Assembly: GCF_000297115.1 (NCBI RefSeq)
Contig: NZ_CAKP01000082.1
Coordinates: forward strand, 1-64,000
Length of the DNA: 64,000 nucleotides
Source of the DNA: Caloramator australicus RC3
GTDB lineage: Bacteria; Bacillota; Clostridia; Clostridiales; Caloramatoraceae
Reading direction: 5' to 3'
The notes beneath the pieces are model-generated. The model had not been told where the DNA came from, ran no database searches, and saw only the letters and a program-made list of their open reading frames with translations. Below, piece after piece: positions 52,840 to 61,715 of this stretch. Each line of letters opens with the position of its first letter. Positions within the stretch are counted from its first letter, which is position 1. The position numbers and the translations under genes were made by a program.

Positions 52840-55800
52840 ATGGGAACAAATATACCAGAAATAATTGATAATAGAGAACATTTTCTTAAAGATACAATCA
52901 ATAAGCTATTAAAATATGCTACTAATGTAGAAATGGCAACCGGCTATTTCTACATTAGTGGGTTTGATTTAGTAAAAGAAAATATTAATGATAATTGTAA
53001 AATCAATGTTGTTATTGGAGATGAAACTGATAGGATAACAGCTGAAGAAATTGCTGAAGGTTATAATTTAAGGAAAAAATACTATATAAAAAATGAAATA
53101 GAAAAAGACATAAAATATTTAAATGACGATCAAAAAATAAACGTCTATGAGTTATCAGAATTAATAAAACAAGGGAAAATAGATTTTAAGATATATGTTA
53201 AGGATAAATTTCATTCAAAGGCATATATATTTGATGTTTTATATAATGGTGAAATGCAAGAAAGCTATGCAATTGTTGGATCAAGTAATTTTTCAAAAAG
53301 GGGATTGGGAGATGGTAATTTAGCAAATACGGAACTCAATGCAGTATTAAGGCAACCATCTCAAGTTGAAAAAGTAAAAGAATGGTTTAAAAGGATATGG
53401 AATGAAGCAGAAGATTTTAATGAAGATCTTTTAAGAATTATTGATGAAAATATAACTGTTGAAAAATTAGATTATTCTCCGTTTGATATTTTATTAAAAA
53501 CATTATATGAATTTTACAAGGATAATAATTTCTTAAATAAAGATATAAAATTTAATTTAGATGATTTAGCTGAATTTCAAAAATTTGCAGTCAAAAGAGC
53601 ATTACAAATACTTGAAAATTATAATGGAGTAATAATTGCAGATAGTGTGGGACTTGGAAAAACATATATCGCAAAGGGTTTATTAAGATATTTTATTAAT
53701 AATAGGATGAATGCTTTGATATTTTGTCCTGCATCTTTAAAATCAAATTGGGAAGTTGTAATAGATGAGTTTCAAATACCGATAAAAATAGTTTCTCAAG
53801 AAAGTATAGGAAGAGATGGTGTGGAACAAAAAGATTTTGAAAATGTTCAAGTAATTATAATTGATGAAGCACATAATTTTAGAAATGAAACAGCAAATAG
53901 GTATAAAGAGTTAATTAAAGTGATTATGGATAAAAAAGTAATTCAACTAACAGCAACACCAATAAATAATTCTATAAAAGACTTATATAATTTGCTTGTA
54001 TTATTTTTAAAAGATGATGAATTTAAGAATAAATTAGGGATTAAGAGTATTTATGAAGTATTTAGAGATTATGAAGGTAATAAAAATAAAATAATGGACA
54101 TATTAAATGAAGTAATGATAAGAAGAAGTAGAACTTTTATAAAGAAAAAATATGGAAACAAGTTGAATTATGAAGGAAAAGAATTTAAATTCCCTAAAAG
54201 ACATTTGTTTAAGATAAACTATAATATTGCTCATGTATATGGATATAATATTTTTGAGGAAATATCCAAAATTTTACAGAATTTAAATTTACCAATTATA
54301 ACAAGAGAAAAATTAACGGAGAAACAGGAAGCGTTTACAAAAGCATTAATGAAAACAATCTTTTTAAAAAGATTTGAAAGCTCAATAGAAGCATTTAGAA
54401 TTTCGATAGAAAAACAGAAAAAATATTGCGAGTTGGTATTAAGAGGAATTGAAAAAGGGTATCTGTTGTGTAAGAAAGATATTTTAGCAAATTTAAATTC
54501 TGAGGATTTTGACATAGAAGATGAAAATATAAAGATCGATATAAGTCAGTATAATGCTGATATAGATAAATTAAAAGAACTATTTGAAAAAGATTACGAG
54601 AGTTTTGATTTTATTTTGCAAAAAATTAGAAATATAGATGCGGATAAAGATATGAAACTACAAACTTTAATAAATTTTATTAATGAAAAATTACGTGGTA
54701 AAAAAGTTCTTATTTTCACAGAGTTTAGCGATACAGCAAGGTATTTATATAAAAATTTATTAGATACAGATTTTGGAATTGTTGAAGAGATAGATAGTGA
54801 AAATAGCAAAAGTGGAAGAAAAGAAAAAATTATAAGCAGATTTTCACCATCTTTTAATCCAAGGTTAGATAATGATGATAAAGAAATTGATATTTTAATT
54901 TCTACTGATGTTCTATCTGAAGGACAAAATTTGCAAGATTGCAATATTATTATAAATTATGATTTAACATGGAATCCTGTAAGAATTATTCAAAGGGAAG
55001 GAAGAATTGATAGAATTACAACTAAATTTGATGATATATATATTTATAATTTTATGCCTGATGACAAACTTGATGAAATATTAAACCTTGTTGAACGATT
55101 AGAAAAGAAAATTAATTATATAAATGAAACCGTCGGCAATGAAAATAAAATAATTTCAGAAGATAAAAGGATAAATGATTTGACTTTTAATGATAATATA
55201 GAAAAATTAAGGGAATTAGCAAAATGTAACGATTCTAATATATTGGATGAATTAGAGGAAGAAAGAGAATCAATAATTCCTTCAGAAGAATATATGCTGG
55301 AGGATTATAACGAATTTATTATTCAAAATGATAGTATTAGAAATTATGTTAAAGCTTTAAAAGATGGAATTTTTTCTATTGTTCGAAGTGATAAAAATAA
55401 AGGAGTATTTATGTTTTTTAAGGTAGGAAGTGAAAATTATCTATTATTTTATGACATTATTACAAATCAAATTATATCCAATAAATCTTTAGTTTATAGT
55501 ATTATATCAAATGGTAAAAAAATAAGATGGAAACCATTAAAATTAAATATAAATTGGGATATAGAAGGGATTTTAAAAGAAGGAGAAAAATACGTAGAGA
55601 ATATTCAGAACAATTTAAGACAAGTAAGGGCATCTATTAAAGAAATTGATCCAATACAAAGAAAAATAATGGAAAGAATCGAAGATATGCTGGGAGATAT
55701 AAAATTTAGAAGTAGAATAAAACCAGAACAAAGATTAAGAAGAAAAAAGATAATGCAACCCTTACACAAAGGCACGCTTATGAAATTAAAGGAATTAAAT

Positions 55801-55932
55801 ATAGATAATCTAACGGATGAGGAATTTTTAGATAAATTAGACGAGATTCTTTCGTATGTAGAAATAGATAAAAATAATGAAGATATTAATAATAAAGAGA
55901 TAAGACTTATTTGCTATGAGATATTTGTTTAA
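52840..55932 (+). CDS. SNF2-family helicase with N-terminal phospholipase D-type nuclease domain
   Basis: 1030 aa. Residues about 1-190 form a PLD-like domain with KFHSKAYIF (HxK) near 124 and VGSSNFSKRGL near 147. The SNF2 ATPase follows: Walker A ADSVGLGKTYIAK (about 266-278), VIIIDEAHNF (about 337-346), QLTATPINNSIKDLYNLL, then helicase C with VLIFTEFSDTARYL, ISTDVLSEGQNL and QREGRIDRI. In defence systems such as DISARM a PLD protein and an SNF2 helicase partner an adenine methyltransferase, but as separate genes among others; here they are fused and drmA/drmB-like genes are absent. A single PLD motif would need dimerisation. Probably the restriction/translocation partner of the methyltransferase. 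Confidence 0.85.
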   Translation: MGTNIPEIIDNREHFLKDTINKLLKYATNVEMATGYFYISGFDLVKENINDNCKINVVIGDETDRITAEEIAEGYNLRKKYYIKNEIEKDIKYLNDDQKINVYELSELIKQGKIDFKIYVKDKFHSKAYIFDVLYNGEMQESYAIVGSSNFSKRGLGDGNLANTELNAVLRQPSQVEKVKEWFKRIWNEAEDFNEDLLRIIDENITVEKLDYSPFDILLKTLYEFYKDNNFLNKDIKFNLDDLAEFQKFAVKRALQILENYNGVIIADSVGLGKTYIAKGLLRYFINNRMNALIFCPASLKSNWEVVIDEFQIPIKIVSQESIGRDGVEQKDFENVQVIIIDEAHNFRNETANRYKELIKVIMDKKVIQLTATPINNSIKDLYNLLVLFLKDDEFKNKLGIKSIYEVFRDYEGNKNKIMDILNEVMIRRSRTFIKKKYGNKLNYEGKEFKFPKRHLFKINYNIAHVYGYNIFEEISKILQNLNLPIITREKLTEKQEAFTKALMKTIFLKRFESSIEAFRISIEKQKKYCELVLRGIEKGYLLCKKDILANLNSEDFDIEDENIKIDISQYNADIDKLKELFEKDYESFDFILQKIRNIDADKDMKLQTLINFINEKLRGKKVLIFTEFSDTARYLYKNLLDTDFGIVEEIDSENSKSGRKEKIISRFSPSFNPRLDNDDKEIDILISTDVLSEGQNLQDCNIIINYDLTWNPVRIIQREGRIDRITTKFDDIYIYNFMPDDKLDEILNLVERLEKKINYINETVGNENKIISEDKRINDLTFNDNIEKLRELAKCNDSNILDELEEERESIIPSEEYMLEDYNEFIIQNDSIRNYVKALKDGIFSIVRSDKNKGVFMFFKVGSENYLLFYDIITNQIISNKSLVYSIISNGKKIRWKPLKLNINWDIEGILKEGEKYVENIQNNLRQVRASIKEIDPIQRKIMERIEDMLGDIKFRSRIKPEQRLRRKKIMQPLHKGTLMKLKELNIDNLTDEEFLDKLDEILSYVEIDKNNEDINNKEIRLICYEIFV

Positions 55933-55940
55933 TAGAAATA

Positions 55941-55972
55941 AGAGGGGTAAGTATTTACTCCCTTTTTGTTTT
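55941..55972 (+). terminator. Terminator of the methyltransferase-helicase pair
   Basis: AGAGGGGTAA / TTACTCCCTTTTT stem with a small bulge and a T run, directly after the helicase stop. It separates the pair from the two following genes. Confidence 0.7.
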
Positions 55973-56092
55973 ATAGGATTTTTAATAATAATTATTTTAA
56001 GAAAAAGGATTGAAAAATAAGCAATGTTATTTAATCCATTGCATATTTTTTATATACTATAAAATACAAAATATTACAAAAAAGGAATATAT

Positions 56093-56121
56093 TTGACATA
56101 TAAGTGATTATTTATTATAAT
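56093..56121 (+). promoter_or_regulatory. Consensus sigma-A promoter of the small protein/HNH genes
   Basis: TTGACA (56093-56098), 17-nt spacer, TATAAT (56116-56121), both perfect. It lies 47 nt before the 97-aa gene, which therefore has its own strong promoter. Confidence 0.85.
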
Positions 56122-56168
56122 TTTTATTAAAGTAAAGGTCTCATAATAATATGGAAGGGGATAAAGAT

Positions 56169-56462
56169 ATGTATACAGTGCTTTCAATATTTGATGATAA
56201 AAGTGTAGATGCGTATGTTTTACCTAAATATGATGTTGAAATAATAAGATTTATTGAAGAAGCTAACAAGCATTGTAATGGTATTGGAATTATTGTGGTT
56301 GAAGGGGAATATGCTTCAACTAATATGAGAATATCAGAATTTAGAAATGTGTCAGATATAATTGATATTTATTCTTTTTTAGAACATCAAGATGATGATA
56401 CTTCTTTTGTTTTATTCTACAAGGAAATTTGTAACTATATAAATGAAATTTATAAAAAGTAA
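56169..56462 (+). CDS. Small acidic protein of unknown function
   Basis: 97 aa, acidic, soluble, no motif I recognise: MYTVLSIFDDKSVDAYVLPKYDVEIIRFIEEANKHCNGIGIIVVEGEY ... DIIDIYSFLEHQDDDTSFVLFYKEICNYI. It alternates predicted strands and helices, so it is probably one folded domain. ATG 56169 follows GGAAGGGG; the ATG at 56151 lies before that site. A strong promoter of its own and position beside a nuclease-like gene would suit an immunity or regulatory protein, but this is speculation. Confidence 0.55.
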   Translation: MYTVLSIFDDKSVDAYVLPKYDVEIIRFIEEANKHCNGIGIIVVEGEYASTNMRISEFRNVSDIIDIYSFLEHQDDDTSFVLFYKEICNYINEIYKK

Positions 56463-56568
56463 ATATTATTTGATAAAAAAATTTTACTTTTTAAAATAAA
56501 ATTTTGATAAAAAAATATAATATAAAACAAAGTTAATAGTTCCAAAATTTAAAAAGGAGGTGGTACTG

Positions 56569-57801
56569 TTGTATTGTATAAAGTATCCAGGGGATTTAGA
56601 TAAAGACGGATATCCGGTTATTGGGAATAAAAGGGTAATAGGGTCTATAGTGACTAAAAATATTGGGAGACAAATTCAAGATGATGAATGTATATATCGT
56701 ATTTGCAATAGAAAAGATTGCATGAATCCTAATCATTTGAAGGTAGTAAACAAGAAAGAAAGTAAAAGAAATCTTCCTTTGAAGCAACAATATACTACAT
56801 TAGAATTAACGAAAGAAAATATATATTTAGTTAAGTATCTAAATGCTAAGGGAGAACGAAAAGAAGATATTTGTAATTTTATAAAGGTTAAATTTGAAGG
56901 AAGCAATCATGAAATAGCATTACCTGATGAGATATTTAATTTGATTATTAAATGCAAAATGTGGGAAGACATTGATATGGAAAATAAAGAAAAAGTTGAA
57001 GCGTTAATTAAATTAGATAAATATTTTGATGATGAGAATAAATGTATAGAAGTAGATTTTCAAGATGGTTATGCATATCCATATGTTTATGATAAAAATA
57101 AAAAAGTATTTGCTCATAGATATGTATTTACAACAGACAACGATGAAAAAATGCTTGAGGGAAAAGTTATTATGCATAAATGTGATAACCCAAGATGTGT
57201 AAGACCTTCTCATTTAGAGTTGGGAACACAAAAAGATAATATTGAAGATAAAGTTAAGAAAAATAGGCAATATAGGTATTGGGATTTAGATAAATATATT
57301 GATAAGATAATTTATTTAAAAGATATCGAAGGAAAAAGTTTTGAAAATATATCAAAAGAAATTTCAAGTATTATAGGAAAAAAAGTAGATAAGAAAACCA
57401 TAATGAATAGATACTATAAGAATAAAAAATTTCACTTTAAAAAAATAACGCAAAAAGAGATTGTATTAGATAACATAGATAAAATTTTGATATATAGAAA
57501 TGATTATGGTTATTCTTATAGAAAAATTGGTATTTTATTATCAAAAGAAAAGGGTATTAGTAAGGCTATACCAGGTCAATTAATAAAAGAGGTATATATT
57601 AAAGAAATGGGAAAAAGAGGACTTAAAATACCTGAGACACAAACTAAAATGGACTTGATAATAAAAAATAAATCTGAAGTTCAAAATTTAATACAAGATG
57701 GAATCAGCTTAAGAGAAATAGCAAGACGTTTAAGTGAAAAACTTAAGTTTAAAGTTAATCATACACAAATTAAAAGAGTATTAATGCAAGACTATAGTTA
57801 A
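56569..57801 (+). CDS. Double-HNH protein with C-terminal helix-turn-helix repeats
   Basis: 410 aa. Residues about 40-75: a degenerate HNH-like zinc motif (CIYRICNRKDCMNPNHLKVVNKKESKRN). Residues about 180-236: a full HNH motif of the phage/homing type (HRYVF ... VIMHKCDNPRCVRPSHLELGTQKDNIEDKVKKNR). The C-terminal 170 residues contain three similar HTH-like segments (YLKDIEGKSFENISKEISSIIGKKVDKKTIMNRYY; YRNDYGYSYRKIGILLSKEKGISKAIPGQLI; LIQDGISLREIARRLSEKLKFKVNHTQIKRVL). Start TTG 56569 follows AGGAGG at 8 nt. It could be a homing-type endonuclease or a restriction component; position in the cassette favours the latter, but does not prove it. Confidence 0.7.
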   Translation: MYCIKYPGDLDKDGYPVIGNKRVIGSIVTKNIGRQIQDDECIYRICNRKDCMNPNHLKVVNKKESKRNLPLKQQYTTLELTKENIYLVKYLNAKGERKEDICNFIKVKFEGSNHEIALPDEIFNLIIKCKMWEDIDMENKEKVEALIKLDKYFDDENKCIEVDFQDGYAYPYVYDKNKKVFAHRYVFTTDNDEKMLEGKVIMHKCDNPRCVRPSHLELGTQKDNIEDKVKKNRQYRYWDLDKYIDKIIYLKDIEGKSFENISKEISSIIGKKVDKKTIMNRYYKNKKFHFKKITQKEIVLDNIDKILIYRNDYGYSYRKIGILLSKEKGISKAIPGQLIKEVYIKEMGKRGLKIPETQTKMDLIIKNKSEVQNLIQDGISLREIARRLSEKLKFKVNHTQIKRVLMQDYS

Positions 57802-58368
57802 AAAATATAGGATCAAAATGCTAATAGTAGCAAATTGCTCCTGTATTTTTGTGTCAAATATAATAACTTATGTAAAATTGTATGAAAAGATTTTGTTAAG
57901 AAATATAAATTAAACAGACCTTGCTACATCAAACAATATTTTTTAAAAAGATATCTATCGTCAGCAATTCTCACATGTGGAGTGTGTGGTGTTGATGTCA
58001 AGGTTGTAAGCCTTTATTTTACTAGGTTTCCGGAAGTACATCCAAGTTGTCTACTCAACCTAAAGGTTCAAAATACGTACATGGGAACATATCGACGATT
58101 ATTTTTGAGGTAAAATTTGAACTCCAAAATTAGCAGGGTTGAGTTGACAGATTAGATAACGGCCTTTTTTCATAGGGGTTGAGGAGACAAGATGGATGTA
58201 CATTTAATGCAGGTATACTCATTTTCTGAAAATACATTATTTATTATGTATAAAGTTGCATAGTGTAAAATTATTGTAGGACGAAAAAAGACAAAAATTT
58301 AAAAGAGACAACCCCTGTGATAAAATAAAAGTGAAAAAAACACACAAACCAATAAGGGGGTGTCTCTT
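57802..58368. other. Right junction of the recombinase element and unassigned sequence
   Basis: No intact gene in about 570 bases. A weak hairpin with TCCTGTATTTTT at 57806-57852 may terminate the HNH gene. The frame 57886-58101 reads KRYLSSAILTCGVCGVDVKV, which resembles a serine-recombinase zinc ribbon (RYLLSG-L-CG-CG) and overlaps the attR candidate; it may be a remnant of another recombinase. From about 58260 the sequence looks like the left end of the transposase stub that follows. Confidence 0.4.
57974..57984. other. Candidate attR core of the recombinase element
   Basis: CATGTGGAGTG, identical to 47508-47518; similarity continues loosely as TGTG-TGTTGAT in both. The left copy encodes, on the minus strand, the end of the recombinase (INTQHST) and this copy encodes INTTHST. 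Confidence 0.45.
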
Positions 58369-58485
58369 TTGAATAATATTATACAACAACATTTAATAAA
58401 TTTCACTACTAAATTAATAAAAAATGTTGAGGAAACTATATCATGTTACGGAGCAAATTATTTCATCTCAAAAAAGTCAAATTAA
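58369..58485 (+). pseudogene. N-terminal stub of a transposase gene
   Basis: TTG start with strong AAGGGGGTG site; LNNIIQQHLINFTTKLIKNVEETIS then cut at 58453 by a transposon-end-like sequence, with a stop soon after. The start resembles ISLre2/UPF0236-type transposases of thermophilic clostridia, but too little is left to be sure. Confidence 0.4.
58453..58467. repeat. Extra transposon-end motif in inverted orientation
   Basis: GCAAATTATTTCATC is the reverse complement of the transposon left end at 58526 (one head-to-head pair about 60 nt apart) and nearly equals the right end at 61653-61667. An AAGTCAAATT site follows at 58474. It may be a relic of an earlier copy. Confidence 0.6.
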
Positions 58486-58617
58486 TTTAACCTAAAAAAC
58501 ATTTAAAAATTGCTAAAAATCCAATGATGAAATAATTTGCACCACAAAAAAACAACAAAAAAGTCAAATTATTTAGTCTTAAACAAACATGAAAAAGTGA
58601 GGGATAACCCCTCAAGA

Positions 58618-59424
58618 TTAAGCCGAAATATTAACCTCAGACTGAGCTTCGTAAATAACTTCACTATCAATGACCCTTGTGTTTTTGTTAGCTCCAGCAA
58701 TCAAACTCATTCTTGCAATTGCATTTAATGGTCTTAAAAGGCCATTAGAGCTTGAATATAAAAGTTCAAGTGCATCTTCGGTAAATATAGGCTCACTGCA
58801 GCCAGCAATTTTAAGCATATAAGGAATATAGAGCTTAACTTCATCCAATGTTAATCTCTTTAGAGAATAATTTACAACAATTCTTTGCCTTAATGCTTCA
58901 TGGGGTTGCCTTTGAATTTGAGATATAAATTGGGTTTGACCAGAAAGAATAAGAACAGCACAATCTTTAGAATCCATCTGAAAATTAAAAATTATCCTTA
59001 AATCATCAAGTATTGAATTTTTAAGGAATTGAGCTTCATCCAATATAATGACAGGGGTTATGTTTTTGCTGTGGTAGTATGTGTATATCGATTCTTGTAT
59101 CTGCTTAAACATAGAAACCTTTTTAAATGATGGAATAATACCAAGGCCATCACAAAGGGCCCTGTAAAAATCCATAACAGTTAGAGTAGATAGAGGAATA
59201 TATACACATTTAAAAAGATTAGGATTTAGAGAATTAACAAAATATCTTAAAAGAGAAGACTTTCCAGAGCCAGGCTCTCCAGTTAAAAGCCCAAAACCCT
59301 TAACATTTTTTAAAAAATCAAGTCTTGAAAGGGCTTGATTAAAGTCATTTGATTTAAAGAAAAATTTATTATCAATATCCTTTTGAAAAGGGTCGAAGGA
59401 AAGGCCATAAAAAGCAGTAAACAT
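58618..59424 (-). CDS. Transposition AAA+ ATPase (TniB/ExeA-like)
   Basis: 268 aa. FTAFYGLSFDPFQKDIDNKFFF is the ExeA/GspA-type N-terminus; Walker A GEPGSGKSSLLRYF near residues 49-62; Walker B PVIILDEAQFLKN; sensor region LILSGQTQFI. The C-terminus is the winged lid domain (LNAIARMSLIAGA). Such ATPases, like TnsC/TniB/MuB, choose targets for a DDE transposase. The start is 2 nt from the transposase stop, so the pair is co-translated. Confidence 0.88.
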   Translation of the reverse strand: MFTAFYGLSFDPFQKDIDNKFFFKSNDFNQALSRLDFLKNVKGFGLLTGEPGSGKSSLLRYFVNSLNPNLFKCVYIPLSTLTVMDFYRALCDGLGIIPSFKKVSMFKQIQESIYTYYHSKNITPVIILDEAQFLKNSILDDLRIIFNFQMDSKDCAVLILSGQTQFISQIQRQPHEALRQRIVVNYSLKRLTLDEVKLYIPYMLKIAGCSEPIFTEDALELLYSSSNGLLRPLNAIARMSLIAGANKNTRVIDSEVIYEAQSEVNISA

Positions 59425-59426
59425 AA

Positions 59427-60695
59427 TTAAACCTCCTTTGGATTTGTAGAAAAACTTGAAAAATCAATAGGTTTAATGTTTTTTTGCCTTTTAACTTTAG
59501 AATTGTCGATTTTGTTAACTGGGTAAATAGTATCCAAAATACGATTGTCATCAGAAAAAATATAGGCTTTATCTAAAGATGAAGGGTCATAACGAACATT
59601 AATTCTTTCACCAACATACTTAAAAGGAACCTCAAAGGATAAGTTGAGTATTTGGATGGTGCAGTCATTTCTAACCTTGCGAGTAACGCGATAAAGAAAC
59701 ATATAGTCAATCTCCTGTTTTGAAGGGATAAATTTTATCTTTTCAATATGCTTCATATATTTTTCAATAGGCTTTTGCTTTATTGATGAATGATAACTGA
59801 CATTGTAGACACCTTCAACATATTCTTGCAAGGACACATTTAATTCCTCAAGGGAAGAAAATTTAGAATAATCAATACTACTAAGCCACTGTTCCTGCAG
59901 AGTTTTAAACCACCTTTCAATCTTGCCTTTTGATTGAGGAGAATATGGTCTTGCAAAACAAAGGATAGTTCCTAAAGAAGCACAGATAAACTCCATTTGT
60001 TCAGACTTGTAAACCTTACCGTTATCAACGAATATTTTCTTAGGGATGCCTCTTTTAGAAACAGCGTCTTTAAAAACTGATAAAAGAGAGACGAAATTAT
60101 CCTCAAAGAAGGCTCTACAGCTAACGACTAATCTTGAAGCATCATCTAAGAAAGCAATAATATATGTTTTATGTTTTTTACCGTCGATAGTTAAGTATGG
60201 ACCAGAGGAAATATCAGACTGCCAGCAGTCGTTAGGATATTCAAATTCAAAAGCCCTTCTTTCAGCTGATTTGTTTTCTAAAGGAAGGGAACTTTTGCTT
60301 AAAAACCTTTGAACAGTTGAAAGAGAAATTTCGCCTAAAGAAAAATATCCACGGGCAATTAATTCAAAATAAATGGACTTAGCAGAGCGAGAAGGAAATT
60401 CAGCCTTACAGGATAAGATAAATTCTTTAGCTTCATCGGATAATTTTCTGAAATTACCCTTATCCTTTCTAAACTTAGGATAAAGACCATTAATACCATA
60501 CTTTCTATACAAGCGAAGCCAATCCTTAACAGTAGAAGGAGCAAATTCTTTTTTACCAGCAGGAGTATCATACTGTTTAGCACAAATTTCTTGAAAATAT
60601 TCTTTTACTGAAGATTGAGTATATGTATTGGTGATGACTGGTGCAATGAGAGAATAACGAAAAAGAGCAATCTTTTGCCTTAAATCTTCATCCAT
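59427..60695 (-). CDS. DDE (retroviral integrase-fold) transposase, TniA/Mu-like
   Basis: 422 aa. N-terminal HTH region (FAPSTVKDWLRLYRKYGINGLYPKFRKDKGNFRKL), integrase core with catalytic residues in WQSDISSGPYLTIDGK (Asp), KKIFVDNGKVYKS (Asp) and SKGKIERWFKTLQ (Glu), then a C-terminal beta-barrel Mu-type domain (FEVPFKYVGERINVRYDPSS). Full length and apparently intact. AAAGGAGG precedes the start. Its partner ATPase follows directly. Confidence 0.9.
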   Translation of the reverse strand: MDEDLRQKIALFRYSLIAPVITNTYTQSSVKEYFQEICAKQYDTPAGKKEFAPSTVKDWLRLYRKYGINGLYPKFRKDKGNFRKLSDEAKEFILSCKAEFPSRSAKSIYFELIARGYFSLGEISLSTVQRFLSKSSLPLENKSAERRAFEFEYPNDCWQSDISSGPYLTIDGKKHKTYIIAFLDDASRLVVSCRAFFEDNFVSLLSVFKDAVSKRGIPKKIFVDNGKVYKSEQMEFICASLGTILCFARPYSPQSKGKIERWFKTLQEQWLSSIDYSKFSSLEELNVSLQEYVEGVYNVSYHSSIKQKPIEKYMKHIEKIKFIPSKQEIDYMFLYRVTRKVRNDCTIQILNLSFEVPFKYVGERINVRYDPSSLDKAYIFSDDNRILDTIYPVNKIDNSKVKRQKNIKPIDFSSFSTNPKEV

Positions 60696-60927
60696 AACAA
60701 AACCTCCTTTTTAATTTATACTAAAATTATGGACAAATTCTAAGGAACATATCCTTATCAAATTATGTGGGATGAATTGGATGAGAGTAAAATGGAAATA
60801 CATGGGCAAAATGGAAATGAAACAATATGAAGCGGGACATAAAAGGAACAAAAAATGCTTAAATAAATTGCAAAAGGAATCAAAAAAAGCAAAAAAGGGA
60901 TACTCTCCTTAATAGTATTACTCCTAA

Positions 60928-61494
60928 CTAAGAAGAAAAGAAATATGAAGGCATTGAATCAAAGTATGAAGTATTGAAAGATATATTTTTTCTTTCATAA
61001 GAAAGGATGTATTTAATCAAAATGCCTAAATTATTTAAATCAACCTCAGGATAAATGTCAGTAAAATTAGCAAAGAACGATTTGATTTCATTAAATTTAG
61101 AGATAAATCTTGAGTGAAATCTACTTAAAGAAGAATGATTAAGAGCACAGAGAGATTTATATTTCTTAACATGAGAAATAATTTCACTATATGAAAAATC
61201 CATGACAAAATTAAGGAATAGAAGAAAAAGAATAGTATAAAAAGAGTATTGAAAATATGGGACAAGAAAGTGAGGTAAAAGGGCATGAGTTTTTTTACAA
61301 GATGGGCATTTAACACGTAGAACTTTGATTTTGTAAGTTCCAAAGACGGTAATGACGTTGCGATAATAGTATCCATGCCTATGGAGCTTACCCAAATAGC
61401 CACAATTTTTACAGCCATATTGAGTTGGATAAAAAGAAGCTTCCCCTAAAGACAAATATGGATGAATAAAGTTAGAAAATTTGGATATAATCAT
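60928..61494 (-). CDS. DUF6431-like zinc-binding transposon protein
   Basis: 188 aa. A zinc-finger region (CKNCGYLGKLHRHGYYYRNV ... IKVLRVKCPSCKKTHALLPHFLVPYFQYS) matches the DUF6431 type found next to clostridial transposases. The rest is helical, with a hydrophobic stretch FYTILFLLFLNFVMDF. Lies 232 nt upstream of the transposase gene, same strand, inside the inverted ends. Exact role unknown; DNA binding or target choice is likely. Confidence 0.7.
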   Translation of the reverse strand: MIISKFSNFIHPYLSLGEASFYPTQYGCKNCGYLGKLHRHGYYYRNVITVFGTYKIKVLRVKCPSCKKTHALLPHFLVPYFQYSFYTILFLLFLNFVMDFSYSEIISHVKKYKSLCALNHSSLSRFHSRFISKFNEIKSFFANFTDIYPEVDLNNLGILIKYILSYERKNISFNTSYFDSMPSYFFSS

Positions 61495-61715
61495 AATTAA
61501 AGAACAACAAAATTTCAGATTTAGGGGAAAAGCGTTGATTTAAAAGAGTGGGCTTTTCCCCTATTCTTTTGTTGTTCGGTTTAATATGATTATTTGTAAA
61601 AAAATAAAAAATTATGCATCGACAAAGACGGAGAAATTTGACTTAAAAGAATGCAAGTTATTTCATCCCATAGAAATATACGAGGTTAAAATAATTTGAA
61701 TTTTTGACCTGATTT

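Larger units (their letters stand above)
47508..57984. mobile_element. Serine-recombinase element carrying a DNA-modification/helicase cassette
   Basis: About 10.5 kb between two copies of CATGTGGAGTG. It contains the recombinase at one end, then four + strand genes: methyltransferase, PLD-SNF2 helicase, 97-aa protein and HNH/HTH protein. The genes are strikingly AT-rich, even beside this host. The recombinase is broken, so the element looks fixed. The right boundary rests only on the short repeat and on the end of coding sequence. Confidence 0.5.
58526..61667 (-). mobile_element. Three-gene DDE transposon with visible inverted ends
   Basis: Left end GATGAAATAATTTGCA (58526-58541) and right end TGCAAGTTATTTCATC (61652-61667) are inverted repeats differing at one base. 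Each end has an inner AAGTCAAATT site (58561-58570; inverted at 61635-61644), a likely transposase-binding repeat. Genes inside, all on the minus strand: DUF6431-like protein, DDE transposase, AAA ATPase. No clear target duplication is visible. Confidence 0.75.
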
